Shown piece after piece: positions 20,954-29,874 of a stretch of 33,086 nucleotides of DNA (the stretch's first letter is position 1; every line of letters begins with the position of its first letter). Both the position numbers and the translations under genes were made by a program. Under the pieces are notes generated by a model. The model searched no databases. It worked only from the letters and a program-made list of their open reading frames with translations, and was not told the origin of the DNA. This stretch comes from Alphaproteobacteria bacterium. Its GTDB lineage: Bacteria > Pseudomonadota > Alphaproteobacteria > Rs-D84. The stretch spans positions 1-33,086 of the forward strand of contig JAFGMU010000038.1 of NCBI GenBank assembly GCA_016927395.1, given 5' to 3'.

Positions 20954-21304
20954 ATGTATAAAATATTTGGGCATATTTGTTTTTGGGTAAACAGAAAAGT
21001 TGGTGATAACTTTTGGTTTCCAAACAACAATTGCAAAATTTACAATGATATTAAAACGGAAAATGTTCGGGATATTTGTCCATTGGCACAACATATGTCT
21101 TCGAATTACCCAGGCACAGAAATAACGGTCACGGAACACAATGTTAATACCGAAGAAGTTATTGCTGTAAAACATATGGTATTTGGAATTAACGTATTTG
21201 TACCTGAATTCCAAGAAAACAAATCAGAAAAAGAACGCATCGAAGCGGCAAGCGCCCGAATAGCAAAAATATGTTTTGAATGCAAAAATTCAAAGAAAAA
21301 ATAA
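20954..21304 (+). CDS. Hypothetical protein
   Basis: 116-aa ORF with upstream aaaggaaaaa RBS-like sequence and a following terminator; no recognised family. Confidence 0.6.
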   Translation: MYKIFGHICFWVNRKVGDNFWFPNNNCKIYNDIKTENVRDICPLAQHMSSNYPGTEITVTEHNVNTEEVIAVKHMVFGINVFVPEFQENKSEKERIEAASARIAKICFECKNSKKK

Positions 21305-21330
21305 AAAATCCGCCGATTGGCGGTTTTTTT
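21302..21330. terminator. Terminator between convergent genes
   Basis: aaaaaatccgcc-gatt-ggcggttttttt. Confidence 0.7.
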
Positions 21331-22205
21331 TAATTTGAAATTTTCAGAATTGGAATCCCCAGAAAATAAATTTTTGTTATACCATTACTGAAAACTTTTT
21401 TGCGTGCCAATGTAAATTTACCAAGAAATTTTAAGCGTTCATGGCGCAGCATTTTGATTTTATTATTATCAATTAAACTGTTTTTTTGCATAAAATCTGC
21501 GACTTGCTGGCGAACAGCAGTCAGATTTTGTTTTTTGTCTTCTTTTTTTGCAGCTGTAATTAATGACCCGGTACGATTTTTATAATAATAAACAGTATTT
21601 GGAACCAGAACAATTTTATTTGCTGTACAGACGACATTAATCATAATTTTCAAATCTTCCATAATTTTTAAATCTTCTGGAAATTTAAATTTATTTGATG
21701 ACCAAAAATCACGAAGAATTAGATATCGCCAAGAATATCCATCATTTTGAACATTTGTAATATCCAGTTTATCTTGTGGGTTGGAAATTACAATTTTTTC
21801 ATCCCATATACGATTTGTATCGGAACATCGTTCGTTTATGTATCCGGCGACTGCAATATCGGCATTTGTGGATTCTGCGGCATCGAACAAGTTTTTATAA
21901 AAATCCAAATTTATAAAATCATCTGAATCAATAAAGTGCAAATATTTTCCACGTGCAGATTTTATACCGACATTTCGTGCTGCGGACACGCCACGGTTTT
22001 CGGGTTGTTTAATAACGTGTATACGGGGGTCAGTTGTTGCGATTGAATCAACGATGGATTCTGTGTGGTCGGTTGGCGCATCCAGAATCAATATTAATTC
22101 CCAATCAGAAAAAGATTGGCATAAAACGTTATCGATGGTTTGTTGTATGTATTTTTCGACATTATAAACCGGCATGATTATTGAAATTGATGGTAAAAGA
22201 TTCAT
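21330..22205 (-). CDS. Glycosyltransferase family 2
   Basis: SIIMPVYNVEKYIQQTIDNVLCQSFSDWELILILDAPTD...GVSAARNVGIKSARGKYLHFIDSDDF. Confidence 0.93.
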   Translation of the reverse strand: MNLLPSISIIMPVYNVEKYIQQTIDNVLCQSFSDWELILILDAPTDHTESIVDSIATTDPRIHVIKQPENRGVSAARNVGIKSARGKYLHFIDSDDFINLDFYKNLFDAAESTNADIAVAGYINERCSDTNRIWDEKIVISNPQDKLDITNVQNDGYSWRYLILRDFWSSNKFKFPEDLKIMEDLKIMINVVCTANKIVLVPNTVYYYKNRTGSLITAAKKEDKKQNLTAVRQQVADFMQKNSLIDNNKIKMLRHERLKFLGKFTLARKKVFSNGITKIYFLGIPILKISN

Positions 22206-22231
22206 TTTTTAACCCCTGTTTTATTAAATGG

Positions 22232-22283
22232 GTGGGGGCAGGTGCAAAAAATCGGTTGAAGCGAAACCTGCAAAAACCCCCAC
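22232..22283. other. Strong inverted repeat in the 5' leader of the glycosyltransferase gene
   Basis: GTGGGG(G) 22232-22238 / CCCCCAC 22277-22283 plus GCAGGT 22238-22243 / ACCTGC 22266-22271. Confidence 0.7.
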
Positions 22284-22480
22284 GAAAAAACCGCCATTAA
22301 AAAAGGGCGGTTGGAGGTTCTAAACTACTCGAAGAATAGCGTGCTTATTCGGCCGAAGCCTTATTCACATCCCTCCAACCGTAAAGGTTTTTGGGTTGTA
22401 AATTTTACATATCGCAAAAAACGACATAACTTCGAAGAGGTTTAGAATCCCCGACATTGGAACACCCAACGTCACAGCGA
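22283..22480 (-). ncRNA. Candidate structured noncoding RNA or attenuator leader, identity unknown
   Basis: No ORF; GGTTGGAGG/CCTCCAACC stem (22309-22317 with 22372-22380), GTTTAGAA/TTCTAAAC long-range complement (22440-22447 with 22318-22325), GGC-CGAA-GCC tetraloop, ending in minus-strand terminator AACCGCC-loop-GGCGGTTTTTTT. Confidence 0.45.
22289..22312 (-). terminator. Rho-independent terminator/attenuator
   Basis: AACCGCC (22312-22306) pairs with GGCGGTT (22295-22289), T6 tract on minus strand. Confidence 0.6.
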
Positions 22481-22509
22481 TTATGAATTAAAATATTTTG
22501 TAATACAAT

Positions 22510-22535
22510 AAAAAAATACCGCCATTCGGCGGTGT
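22510..22535 (-). terminator. Terminator of the S24 repressor gene
   Basis: accgcc-attc-ggcggt, T7 tract on minus strand. Confidence 0.7.
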
Positions 22536-22540
22536 AGGAA

Positions 22541-23185
22541 CTATCCAAGTTTGGAAATGTATTTGCCTATGGCATTAAAATTATCATCTGTTATATCAAT
22601 GGGTTTATTTTCTAAATCATTCGTATTGTCTGACAACAATTGACCTATATATGTACCATCGCCTTTTGGAATTCTAATAACGCGTTTTACTTTTGCACCA
22701 TCATCAAGCCTGCATAGAATAATATCGTTGTTTGAAGGTATTTCACCCAGCTGAAATTTTCTAAATAATAATAAATCACCGTCTTGAAAAGTTGGTAACA
22801 TGGAAGTTCCTGATATTTCTACTACAATAAGATCTTCAGGTTTGTATGATGTCTTATTTGTTTTTATTGTAGTTGTGTCAATGTCGTCCGGGATTTTTTT
22901 TTCATCGTTTCCTGCCTTGGCAATGATTCGTGGGACAACAATAGTATCTAATTGATCGGCACTTATATAATCACCATTGTTAAAATCAACACCTAGAATT
23001 TTATATTTTTTCCCATTTAATTTTTTTATTAAACCACTACCTAATAATCCATTTAAATGATGTAAAATCAATGGTTTACTAACTTCACCCATGCCCAAAC
23101 GATCATTGTTTACGCATCTTTCTATTTCAGTTAATGTAAGTTCTCGTCCGTCTTGCAAACAGGCGATAATTTGTTTTTTTATCAT
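22541..23185 (-). CDS. LexA/CI-like transcriptional repressor, peptidase S24 domain with N-terminal winged helix
   Basis: VVEISGTSMLPTFQDGDLLLFRK (Ser) and DDGAKVKRVIRI (Lys) S24 motifs; N-terminal winged-helix-like region. Confidence 0.8.
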   Translation of the reverse strand: MIKKQIIACLQDGRELTLTEIERCVNNDRLGMGEVSKPLILHHLNGLLGSGLIKKLNGKKYKILGVDFNNGDYISADQLDTIVVPRIIAKAGNDEKKIPDDIDTTTIKTNKTSYKPEDLIVVEISGTSMLPTFQDGDLLLFRKFQLGEIPSNNDIILCRLDDGAKVKRVIRIPKGDGTYIGQLLSDNTNDLENKPIDITDDNFNAIGKYISKLG

Positions 23186-23228
23186 AACGTCCTCTCCCTA
23201 CATGCTCAATTATATCATAAAACAGTTT

Positions 23229-23290
23229 ATTTACCAAGTCAAATGTTTTAAATAAAATAAAATACTTGGTAAATTAAACAATTTGTTTAA
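23229..23290. promoter_or_regulatory. Operator-like inverted repeats in the divergent S24/HNH intergenic region
   Basis: ATTTACCAAGT (23229-23239) and ACTTGGTAAAT (23264-23274) perfect 11-bp inverted repeat; 17-bp odd palindrome TTAAACAATTTGTTTAA (23274-23290). Confidence 0.55.
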
Positions 23291-23346
23291 TTTTTTTCTT
23301 GATTTTTTATAAAAAAATATTATAATTAAAAACGTTGAATAAAAAA

Positions 23347-23394
23347 TCCACTTAACATTATTCCCGCCTCCAAGCAAAGAAGAAGTTAAGTGGA
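23347..23394. other. Inverted repeat/hairpin upstream of HNH gene
   Basis: TCCACTTAAC (23347-23356) and GTTAAGTGGA (23385-23394). Confidence 0.6.
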
Positions 23395-23519
23395 CAAAAA
23401 CAACACCCAGAATTTAATAGAGATTCTAAGGTATTCAGATAAACATTATCAAAAATCCTTTGAATTGTCGAGAAAATTCTTAAAAAGAATATTTAACTTC
23501 TAACAAAAAGGAATTTTAA

Positions 23520-23834
23520 ATGCAAAATATTCAAAAAACCTGGTCTGAACAGGAAATAAAATCAGTATGGAACTCATCAAGTGAATATAAAAAAGATAAA
23601 GCTGGGGCTTGGATGAAGTTTTCTGAATATGGTAATCGAAATAATAAAGAAGGTTGGGAAATTGATCATAAAAAGCCCATAAGTAAATATGGTTCAGATA
23701 ATATATCAAATTTACAGCCATTACAATGGGAAAATAATGCTTCAAAAAACAATGAGTATCCAATATGGACGTCTGTAATTTCATCAGATGGGTTCAATAA
23801 TATTAGAAAAAATCAAACTCAAATTGAGAGTTAA
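23520..23834 (+). CDS. Small HNH endonuclease-like protein
   Basis: KDKAGAWMKFSEYGNRNNKEGWEIDHKKPISKYGSDNISNLQPLQWENNASKN: HNH core motif. Confidence 0.8.
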   Translation: MQNIQKTWSEQEIKSVWNSSSEYKKDKAGAWMKFSEYGNRNNKEGWEIDHKKPISKYGSDNISNLQPLQWENNASKNNEYPIWTSVISSDGFNNIRKNQTQIES

Positions 23835-23862
23835 AAAATGCGGCAATAGCCGCATTTTTTAC
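23833..23862. terminator. Bidirectional terminator between HNH gene and groEL
   Basis: aaaaaatgcggc-aata-gccgcatttttt. Confidence 0.75.
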
Positions 23863-25469
23863 ATCATACCTGGCATGCCGGCGGGCATGGTGGGTTTTTC
23901 TTCGGGGATTTCCGACATTACGCAACCCGTGGTCAGTAATACACCCGCGGTGCTGGATGCCGCCAAAATTGCTGTTTTAACAACCTTGGCTGGGTCAATA
24001 ATTCCAGACTTCATCATGTCAACATATTCGCCCGTTTGTGCATTATAACCAAAATTATAATCGCGGCTTTCCATGACTTTGCCAACAATAATTTCACCAG
24101 ATACGCCCGCGTTGTCTGCAATCTGGGCACATGGTGCCGTCAACGCACGACGTACAATGTCAATTCCAACATTTTGGTCGGCATTGCTGCCCGTCAATTT
24201 TTCCAATGCGCCGATTGCACGTATCAATGCAACACCGCCACCCGCAACAATGCCATCTGCAACCGCTGCACGTGTCGCCGCCAGGGCGTCATCAACACGG
24301 TCTTTCTTTTCTTTTACTTCGATTTCAGTCATACCGCCAACGCGAATAACCGCAACACCGCCAACCAGTTTTGCCAGTCTTTCTGACAATTTTTCACGGT
24401 CGTAATCGGATGTTGTTTTGGATATCAATGTGCGAATTTCATCGGCGCGTGCATGTACGGCATTTTTATCACCAGCGCCGTTTACCAACAAAGTTGTTTC
24501 TTTGCTGACCACGACTTTTTTGGCAGATCCCAAAACAGCTGGTGTGATTTCTTCCAACTTCATTCCCATGTCATCCGATACAACTGTCGCACCGGTTACA
24601 ATCGCGATATCACGCAGCATTTCTTTGCGTCTGTCACCGAAACCGGGGGCTTTTACTGCACAGACTTTTAATCCGCCACGCAGACGATTTAATACCAATG
24701 TTGCCAATGCTTCGGATTCAACATCGTCCGCAATAATCAATAATGGACGACCCGACTGCGCAACCGGTTCCAAAATCGGCAGCAATGATTGCAAACCAGA
24801 AATTTTCTTTTCAGAAACCAAGATTTGCGCGTTGTCCAATTCTGCCAACATTTTTTCGCTGTTGGTCACAAAGTATGGTGACATAAATCCGTGGTCGAAT
24901 TGCATTCCTTCGGTGACTTCGATTTCTGTTTCCAGACCCTTGGCTTCTTCGACGGTGATTACACCTTCTTTGCCAACTTTTTCCATTGCACCTGCAATTT
25001 TGTCACCGATGTCTGAATCACCGTTCGCAGAAATTGTCGCAACTTGTGCGATTTCAGAGCTGTCTTTGACCGCACGTGCATGTTTTTCAATGTCCGAAAC
25101 AACAGCAGCAGTTGCCAAATCAATTCCGCGCTTTACGTCCATTGGATTCATTCCGGCGGCGATTACACGGCGACCTTCTTTGAATATTTTTTGTGCCAAC
25201 ACGGTTGCGGTTGTTGTTCCGTCACCAGCTGTGTCACCGGCTTTTTTTGCAACTTCGACAACCATTTTTGCACCGATGTTTTCAGCTGGGTCTTTTAATG
25301 AAACTTCCTTGGCCACTGTAACACCGTCTTTGGTCGCGATTGGTGCACCGTATGATTTTTCAATCACAACTGTGCGACCCTTGGGTCCCATGGTTATTTT
25401 TACAGCGTTTGCCAATTTATCAACACCCGCTGCCAGTTTGTCTGTATCAAATACTATTTCTTTTGCCAT
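23859..25469 (-). CDS. groEL: Chaperonin GroEL
   Basis: [43 protein letters not shown]-terminus. Confidence 0.97.
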   Translation of the reverse strand: MAKEIVFDTDKLAAGVDKLANAVKITMGPKGRTVVIEKSYGAPIATKDGVTVAKEVSLKDPAENIGAKMVVEVAKKAGDTAGDGTTTATVLAQKIFKEGRRVIAAGMNPMDVKRGIDLATAAVVSDIEKHARAVKDSSEIAQVATISANGDSDIGDKIAGAMEKVGKEGVITVEEAKGLETEIEVTEGMQFDHGFMSPYFVTNSEKMLAELDNAQILVSEKKISGLQSLLPILEPVAQSGRPLLIIADDVESEALATLVLNRLRGGLKVCAVKAPGFGDRRKEMLRDIAIVTGATVVSDDMGMKLEEITPAVLGSAKKVVVSKETTLLVNGAGDKNAVHARADEIRTLISKTTSDYDREKLSERLAKLVGGVAVIRVGGMTEIEVKEKKDRVDDALAATRAAVADGIVAGGGVALIRAIGALEKLTGSNADQNVGIDIVRRALTAPCAQIADNAGVSGEIIVGKVMESRDYNFGYNAQTGEYVDMMKSGIIDPAKVVKTAILAASSTAGVLLTTGCVMSEIPEEKPTMPAGMPGMM

Positions 25470-25482
25470 TTTAATAACTCCG

Positions 25483-25770
25483 TTATTTCAAAATTCCCAT
25501 AATGTCTGTTTCACGAATCAAGATATAATCTTTGCCATCTAACTTGATTTCGTTCGCAGAAGATGACCATTTACCAAACAAAACAACATCACCAACCGAT
25601 ACCGTCATCGGTACACGATCATCCCCATCAAATGCACCTTCGCCAACCGCGATTACTTTTCCGCGTGATGGTTTTTCTTTTGCAGTGTCTGGGATAATTA
25701 TTCCGCCGGCGGTTTTGTTTTCTTCGACAACCGTTTCCAACAGAACATAATTGTGTAAAGGTTTTAGCAT
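25483..25770 (-). CDS. groES: Co-chaperonin GroES; start 25770, ORF track start 25830 too long
   Basis: [43 protein letters not shown]; ggagaa RBS before 25770. Confidence 0.95.
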   Translation of the reverse strand: MLKPLHNYVLLETVVEENKTAGGIIIPDTAKEKPSRGKVIAVGEGAFDGDDRVPMTVSVGDVVLFGKWSSSANEIKLDGKDYILIRETDIMGILK

Positions 25771-25802
25771 AATCCATTCTCCTTTTATTGTTACGCAATG
25801 GG

Positions 25803-25830
25803 GATATAATGCAGTAATTTCATATTTCAA
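25803..25830 (-). promoter_or_regulatory. Probable promoter of groESL
   Basis: Minus strand TTGAAA-16 bp-TATATC, embedded in CTTGAAA...CCCCATT resembling a heat-shock sigma promoter. Confidence 0.4.
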
Positions 25831-25887
25831 GACTTGATTTTATATTTTCACTATACTAATGTTTGTCCCAGGAATAAAGGGGAAATT

Positions 25888-26211
25888 ATGTACGATAAAA
25901 ATAATGTTTTTGCAAAAATTATCCGCGGTGAAATCCCAGCTGATAAAATTTACGAAGATGATTATGCTCTGGCTTTTTATAACATTGCACCAGAATCGAA
26001 AATTCACGCGCTGGTAATACCAAAAGGTGAATTTATAAATATCTATGATTTTACCGAAAATGCTTCAACAGAATTACAAACGGGTTTTTGGAATGCTGTC
26101 AATCAGACGGTTTATAAACTTGGGGTTACCGAATTCCGCACAGTTGCAAATACAGGAAAATCCAGCGGACAAACAGTCTTTCATTTTCATGTTCATATAA
26201 TGGCAAACTGA
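25888..26211 (+). CDS. HIT family (HinT-like) protein
   Basis: VFAKIIRGEIPADKIYEDDYALAFYNIAP...GQTVFHFHVHIMAN histidine triad. Confidence 0.9.
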   Translation: MYDKNNVFAKIIRGEIPADKIYEDDYALAFYNIAPESKIHALVIPKGEFINIYDFTENASTELQTGFWNAVNQTVYKLGVTEFRTVANTGKSSGQTVFHFHVHIMAN

Positions 26212-26432
26212 TGCAAATAAAAGTTCGTGTTATTCCCAGGGCCAGTCAAAATAAAATTGCCGTCGAATCCGACGGCAGTATTAAAATTCATACAACATCT
26301 GCGCCCGCCGATGGTAAAGCAAACGAAGCCGTTATAGTATTGTTAGCCAAACACCTGGGTGTGGCAAAATCACGAATTGAAATTATCCGTGGAGAAACCG
26401 TTCGTAACAAGATTATCAGTGTTCATGATTAA
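26211..26432 (+). CDS. DUF167 (YggU) family protein
   Basis: IKVRVIPRASQNKIAVESDGSIKIHTTSAPADGKANEAVIVLLAKHLGVAKSRIEIIRGETVRNKII. Confidence 0.9.
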   Translation: MQIKVRVIPRASQNKIAVESDGSIKIHTTSAPADGKANEAVIVLLAKHLGVAKSRIEIIRGETVRNKIISVHD

Positions 26433-26954
26433 CTTAATCAATTCCTGGGGTTCTTTTACCACGTGTATTTCGTAATCTTTCATGTCTGCGATAAAACCGT
26501 TGCTTTGCATGTGTTCCAGAACATTAGCAAAAATATCCCAATAACCGCCAGTGTTCAAAAAGAATATAGGCTTTTTGGATTCACCAATTTGTTGCATAGT
26601 CATAACGTCTGTCAGTTCATTCAGTGTGCCAATTCCCCCAGGCAAAATGCAAAACGCGTCCGATAAATCAAACATTCTTTGTTTTCTTTCGTTAACGCCA
26701 TCTACGATTTCTATTTCAACGCCTTCGTGTACTGGTTCTTGTTTTGCAACAACATGATGAGTTGAAATACCAATAACCTGACCACTATTTTCCAAAGCAC
26801 CATTTGCAACCGCGCCCATCAAACCAACATTTCCACCGCCAAAAACCAACTTGATTTTATTTCTGGCCAATAATTCCCCAACTTTTGCAGCATCACGGGT
26901 AAATTCCGGGTCTGTACCAAATTGGTGTCCACAATAAACAGCTACTGATTTCAT
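26370..26954 (-). CDS. LOG family (TIGR00730-type) putative nucleotide phosphoribohydrolase
   Basis: FGGGNVGLMGAVANGAL and PGGIGTLNELTDV motifs; start MKSVAVYCG at 26954. Confidence 0.88.
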   Translation of the reverse strand: MKSVAVYCGHQFGTDPEFTRDAAKVGELLARNKIKLVFGGGNVGLMGAVANGALENSGQVIGISTHHVVAKQEPVHEGVEIEIVDGVNERKQRMFDLSDAFCILPGGIGTLNELTDVMTMQQIGESKKPIFFLNTGGYWDIFANVLEHMQSNGFIADMKDYEIHVVKEPQELIKLIMNTDNLVTNGFSTDNFNS

Positions 26955-27000
26955 AAAATTTCCTTTATTTTTGTGAATTATAGCATAAAATGTTTTGGTT

Positions 27001-27957
27001 ATGAATAAGAACTTCGAAAATTTTATGACAAAATACAAAAAATCCAAACTGGCCGTTGCTGTCAGTGGGGGTGTTGATTCTGTGTGTTTGTTGAACTGGT
27101 TGCATAAGCTTGGTTTAGATACTGTCGCATTGCATGTGAATCATGGATTGCGTGACGTTGCAGATGTTGAAACACAGTATGTTGTTGAATTATGCAAATC
27201 GCTGGACATTCCATGTGAAGTTTTTTATTGGCATGGCGAAAAACCAAAATCTGGTTTGGAATCTGCAGCACGCGAAGTGCGTTATAAAATGATGACTGAT
27301 TATTGTCGTAAAAATAAAATTGAATTTTTAGCAGTTGCTCATCAGGCAGATGATCAAATTGAAACATTTTTAATGAATCTGGGGCGGGGTAGTGGCGTTT
27401 ATGGTTTGGCTGCGATGCGACCAGAATCTGATCGAGATGGTGTTAAGATTATTCGACCAATGCTTAATGTATTTCGCAGCGAATTAAAAGAATATTGTGA
27501 AAATAATAAAATTAAATATTTTGTAGATGAAATGAATGATGATGAAAAATATACACGCGTAAAAATCAGAAAAAATCGTCATTTATTAAATGATAAAATT
27601 GGTATTTCAGACGAAAGAATTTTATTAGCTATTGATAATTTATCACGTACACGTGATGCATTGGATTCAAATGTATCAAATTTGGTTTCAATTGTCATGG
27701 TTGACGATTATGCCAGATTTGATGAATCTTTTCTGTTTGACGAACCGGTGGATATTAGATTAAAGTTGCTGGGTTCTTTGATTCAGAAAGTAGGAAAAAA
27801 CGATTATCAACCGCGCTTGAATTCTTTGCAAAAAGCACTAGATAGACTAAGCAGTGATTGCAAATTTACTTTGTCTGGATGCGTTGTCAGAAGATTAGGT
27901 AATGACATCATAATCGTTCCCGAAGGCAGTTCTGTCAGCTTTAGAAAGAGAAAATAG
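27001..27957 (+). CDS. tilS: tRNA(Ile)-lysidine synthase
   Basis: AVAVSGGVDSVCLLNWL PP-loop, HVNHGLR, HQADDQIETFLMNLGRGSG; ATG at 27001. Confidence 0.93.
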   Translation: MNKNFENFMTKYKKSKLAVAVSGGVDSVCLLNWLHKLGLDTVALHVNHGLRDVADVETQYVVELCKSLDIPCEVFYWHGEKPKSGLESAAREVRYKMMTDYCRKNKIEFLAVAHQADDQIETFLMNLGRGSGVYGLAAMRPESDRDGVKIIRPMLNVFRSELKEYCENNKIKYFVDEMNDDEKYTRVKIRKNRHLLNDKIGISDERILLAIDNLSRTRDALDSNVSNLVSIVMVDDYARFDESFLFDEPVDIRLKLLGSLIQKVGKNDYQPRLNSLQKALDRLSSDCKFTLSGCVVRRLGNDIIIVPEGSSVSFRKRK

Positions 27958-27983
27958 TTTTATTATATAAAGGAAGTAAAGGT

Positions 27984-29873
27984 ATGGATAACCAGAATAA
28001 AAAAAGATTTTTTGGCAAAGATGGTTCATTGGTATTTCTAATAATATTTGTATTATTATTTGCCGGTGTTATTACACGTGTAATGATGCAGCGTTCTGGT
28101 ATGACGTTTTCACAAAACGGAATTCCTGTACTGTCAGAATCAAAACCGTTGGAAATGTCTTTTTCGGATATTTTACGCAGGGAAAAAGATATAAAAACGA
28201 TGAGTATTCGTGGTTCCCAGGCAACTGGTGTATTACAAGATGGAACAAAATATAAAGCTACGATTGCATATGACCCTGATTTGCTATCAAAATTATCAAG
28301 TGCAGGTGCCAGTATAAGCATAGATAATTCAAAATCATGGGTAGATTATTTAGGAACATGGGTTCCAATATTAATGGGATTACTGTTTATTTGGTGGATA
28401 TTCCGTGGTATAAAAGGTTCTGGCAGCAGTGGTGGAATTGGTCGCGCCTTGATAGGACAAAATCCGACGAAAATAACAACTGGTAAAACCAAGACTAATT
28501 TTACAGACGTTGCAGGAATTGATTCTGAAAAACAAGAATTACAAGAAGTTGTTGATTTCTTGAAAAACAAAGATAAATTCAAAGCCGTTGGTGCACGTGT
28601 TCCACGTGGAATATTGTTATCAGGGGAACCTGGAACCGGAAAAACTTTGCTGGCCCGTGCAATTGCAGGCGAAGCAAACGTTCCTTTCTTTGCCACATCC
28701 GGTAGTGATTTTTCTGGAATAATTGTTGGTCTGGGTGTTGCAAAAATAAAAGAAATTTTTGAAATGGCAAAACGTCATGCACCTTGCATTTTATTTATTG
28801 ATGAAATTGATGCAATTGGTCAAAGACGCAGTCAACATTCGTTTAATGATCAGGATCGTGAACAAACATTGAATCAATTACTGATTGAAATGGATGGTTT
28901 TTCAAATGATACAGGGGTCATAGTAATCGGTGCTACGAACCGTGCAGATATGTTAGACCAAGCATTATTGCGTCCTGGTCGATTTGATCGTCAGGTTTAT
29001 ATTGAATTGCCAGACTTGTCAGGCAGACGTGCAATATTGGATTTATATGCAAAAAAAGTAAAGGTTTCTGATACTGTAAATATCCAAGACTTGGCACGTG
29101 GCACAACTGGATTTTCAGGGGCCGATTTGGAAAATCTGTTAAACGAAGCTGCAATTCATGCCGTACGAAACAGTCGTAAAAAGATAGAGCAAGTTGACGT
29201 CGAAGAAGCACGCGATAAAATTATGATGGGTCCAAAAAAGACCAGAAAAATGCGCGCTGAAGATATCAAACTGACCGCATATCACGAAGCCGGACACGCA
29301 TTCGTAAGTATGATGTATCGTGATATAACTGACCCAATACACAAAGCTACAATTATTCCACGTGGACGTGCATTGGGAATGGTTCAGCATTTACCAATCG
29401 ATGACAAAGTTTCAATGACTATAAAAGAACTTCGTGCAAATTTGTCTATTTACTTGGCTGGTCGCGCCGCCGAAGAAGTTTTCTTTGGTAGTGATAAAAT
29501 CACAACAGGTGCAGAATCTGATATTGCCATGGCAACACGCATGACCAGATATGCAATAACAGCAGCTGGTTTGTCACCAAAAATCGGTATGGTTGCAATT
29601 AATCATGCATTGCCTTTTGGTGGAAAAACAGCGTTGGAAAACGCGTCTGAAAAAACGGCTGAAATAGTTGATGCTGAAGTAAAATCATGGTTGTCCACAG
29701 CACACGCTGATGCAATTAGATTACTTACCAAGGGTAAAGAAACTGTTAAAAAATTGGCCGAAGAATTATTGAAACGTGAAACACTGACCGGTGAAGAAAT
29801 TTCAGAAATTGTTTTGGGTAAAAAAAGTAAATCTGTAAAAGTGGCATCAAAAACAAAAAAATCAAAAAAATAA
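27984..29873 (+). CDS. ftsH: ATP-dependent zinc metalloprotease FtsH
   Basis: GEPGTGKTLLARAIAGEA, FIDEIDAIGQRR, HEAGHAF zinc site. Confidence 0.97.
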   Translation: MDNQNKKRFFGKDGSLVFLIIFVLLFAGVITRVMMQRSGMTFSQNGIPVLSESKPLEMSFSDILRREKDIKTMSIRGSQATGVLQDGTKYKATIAYDPDLLSKLSSAGASISIDNSKSWVDYLGTWVPILMGLLFIWWIFRGIKGSGSSGGIGRALIGQNPTKITTGKTKTNFTDVAGIDSEKQELQEVVDFLKNKDKFKAVGARVPRGILLSGEPGTGKTLLARAIAGEANVPFFATSGSDFSGIIVGLGVAKIKEIFEMAKRHAPCILFIDEIDAIGQRRSQHSFNDQDREQTLNQLLIEMDGFSNDTGVIVIGATNRADMLDQALLRPGRFDRQVYIELPDLSGRRAILDLYAKKVKVSDTVNIQDLARGTTGFSGADLENLLNEAAIHAVRNSRKKIEQVDVEEARDKIMMGPKKTRKMRAEDIKLTAYHEAGHAFVSMMYRDITDPIHKATIIPRGRALGMVQHLPIDDKVSMTIKELRANLSIYLAGRAAEEVFFGSDKITTGAESDIAMATRMTRYAITAAGLSPKIGMVAINHALPFGGKTALENASEKTAEIVDAEVKSWLSTAHADAIRLLTKGKETVKKLAEELLKRETLTGEEISEIVLGKKSKSVKVASKTKKSKK

Positions 29874-29874
29874 A

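Noticed and set aside
22232-22283. SRP 4.5S RNA, suggested by GGGGG...CCCCCACC ends
   Set aside because: Lacks the conserved SRP core (GGUCAGG...GGAAGG...AGCAGCC) and is too short.
22283-22480. tmRNA (two-piece alphaproteobacterial type) for the structured region
   Set aside because: No convincing tRNA-like domain with T-arm and CCA, and no ANDN...AA tag; the plus-strand AKND-like reading does not end in a hydrophobic degradation tag.
22541-23834. Intact prophage
   Set aside because: No integrase, terminase, portal or structural genes; only a repressor and an HNH nuclease.
24418-25542. 374-aa plus-strand ORF antisense to groEL/groES
   Set aside because: Mirror-frame artefact of a strongly coding, highly conserved groEL; translation is low-complexity Ser/Ala/Thr-rich with no recognisable domain.
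25483-25830. Extended GroES N-terminus from the ORF track
   Set aside because: Canonical GroES begins at MLKPLHNYV (25770) with a good RBS; the upstream extension overlaps promoter sequence.
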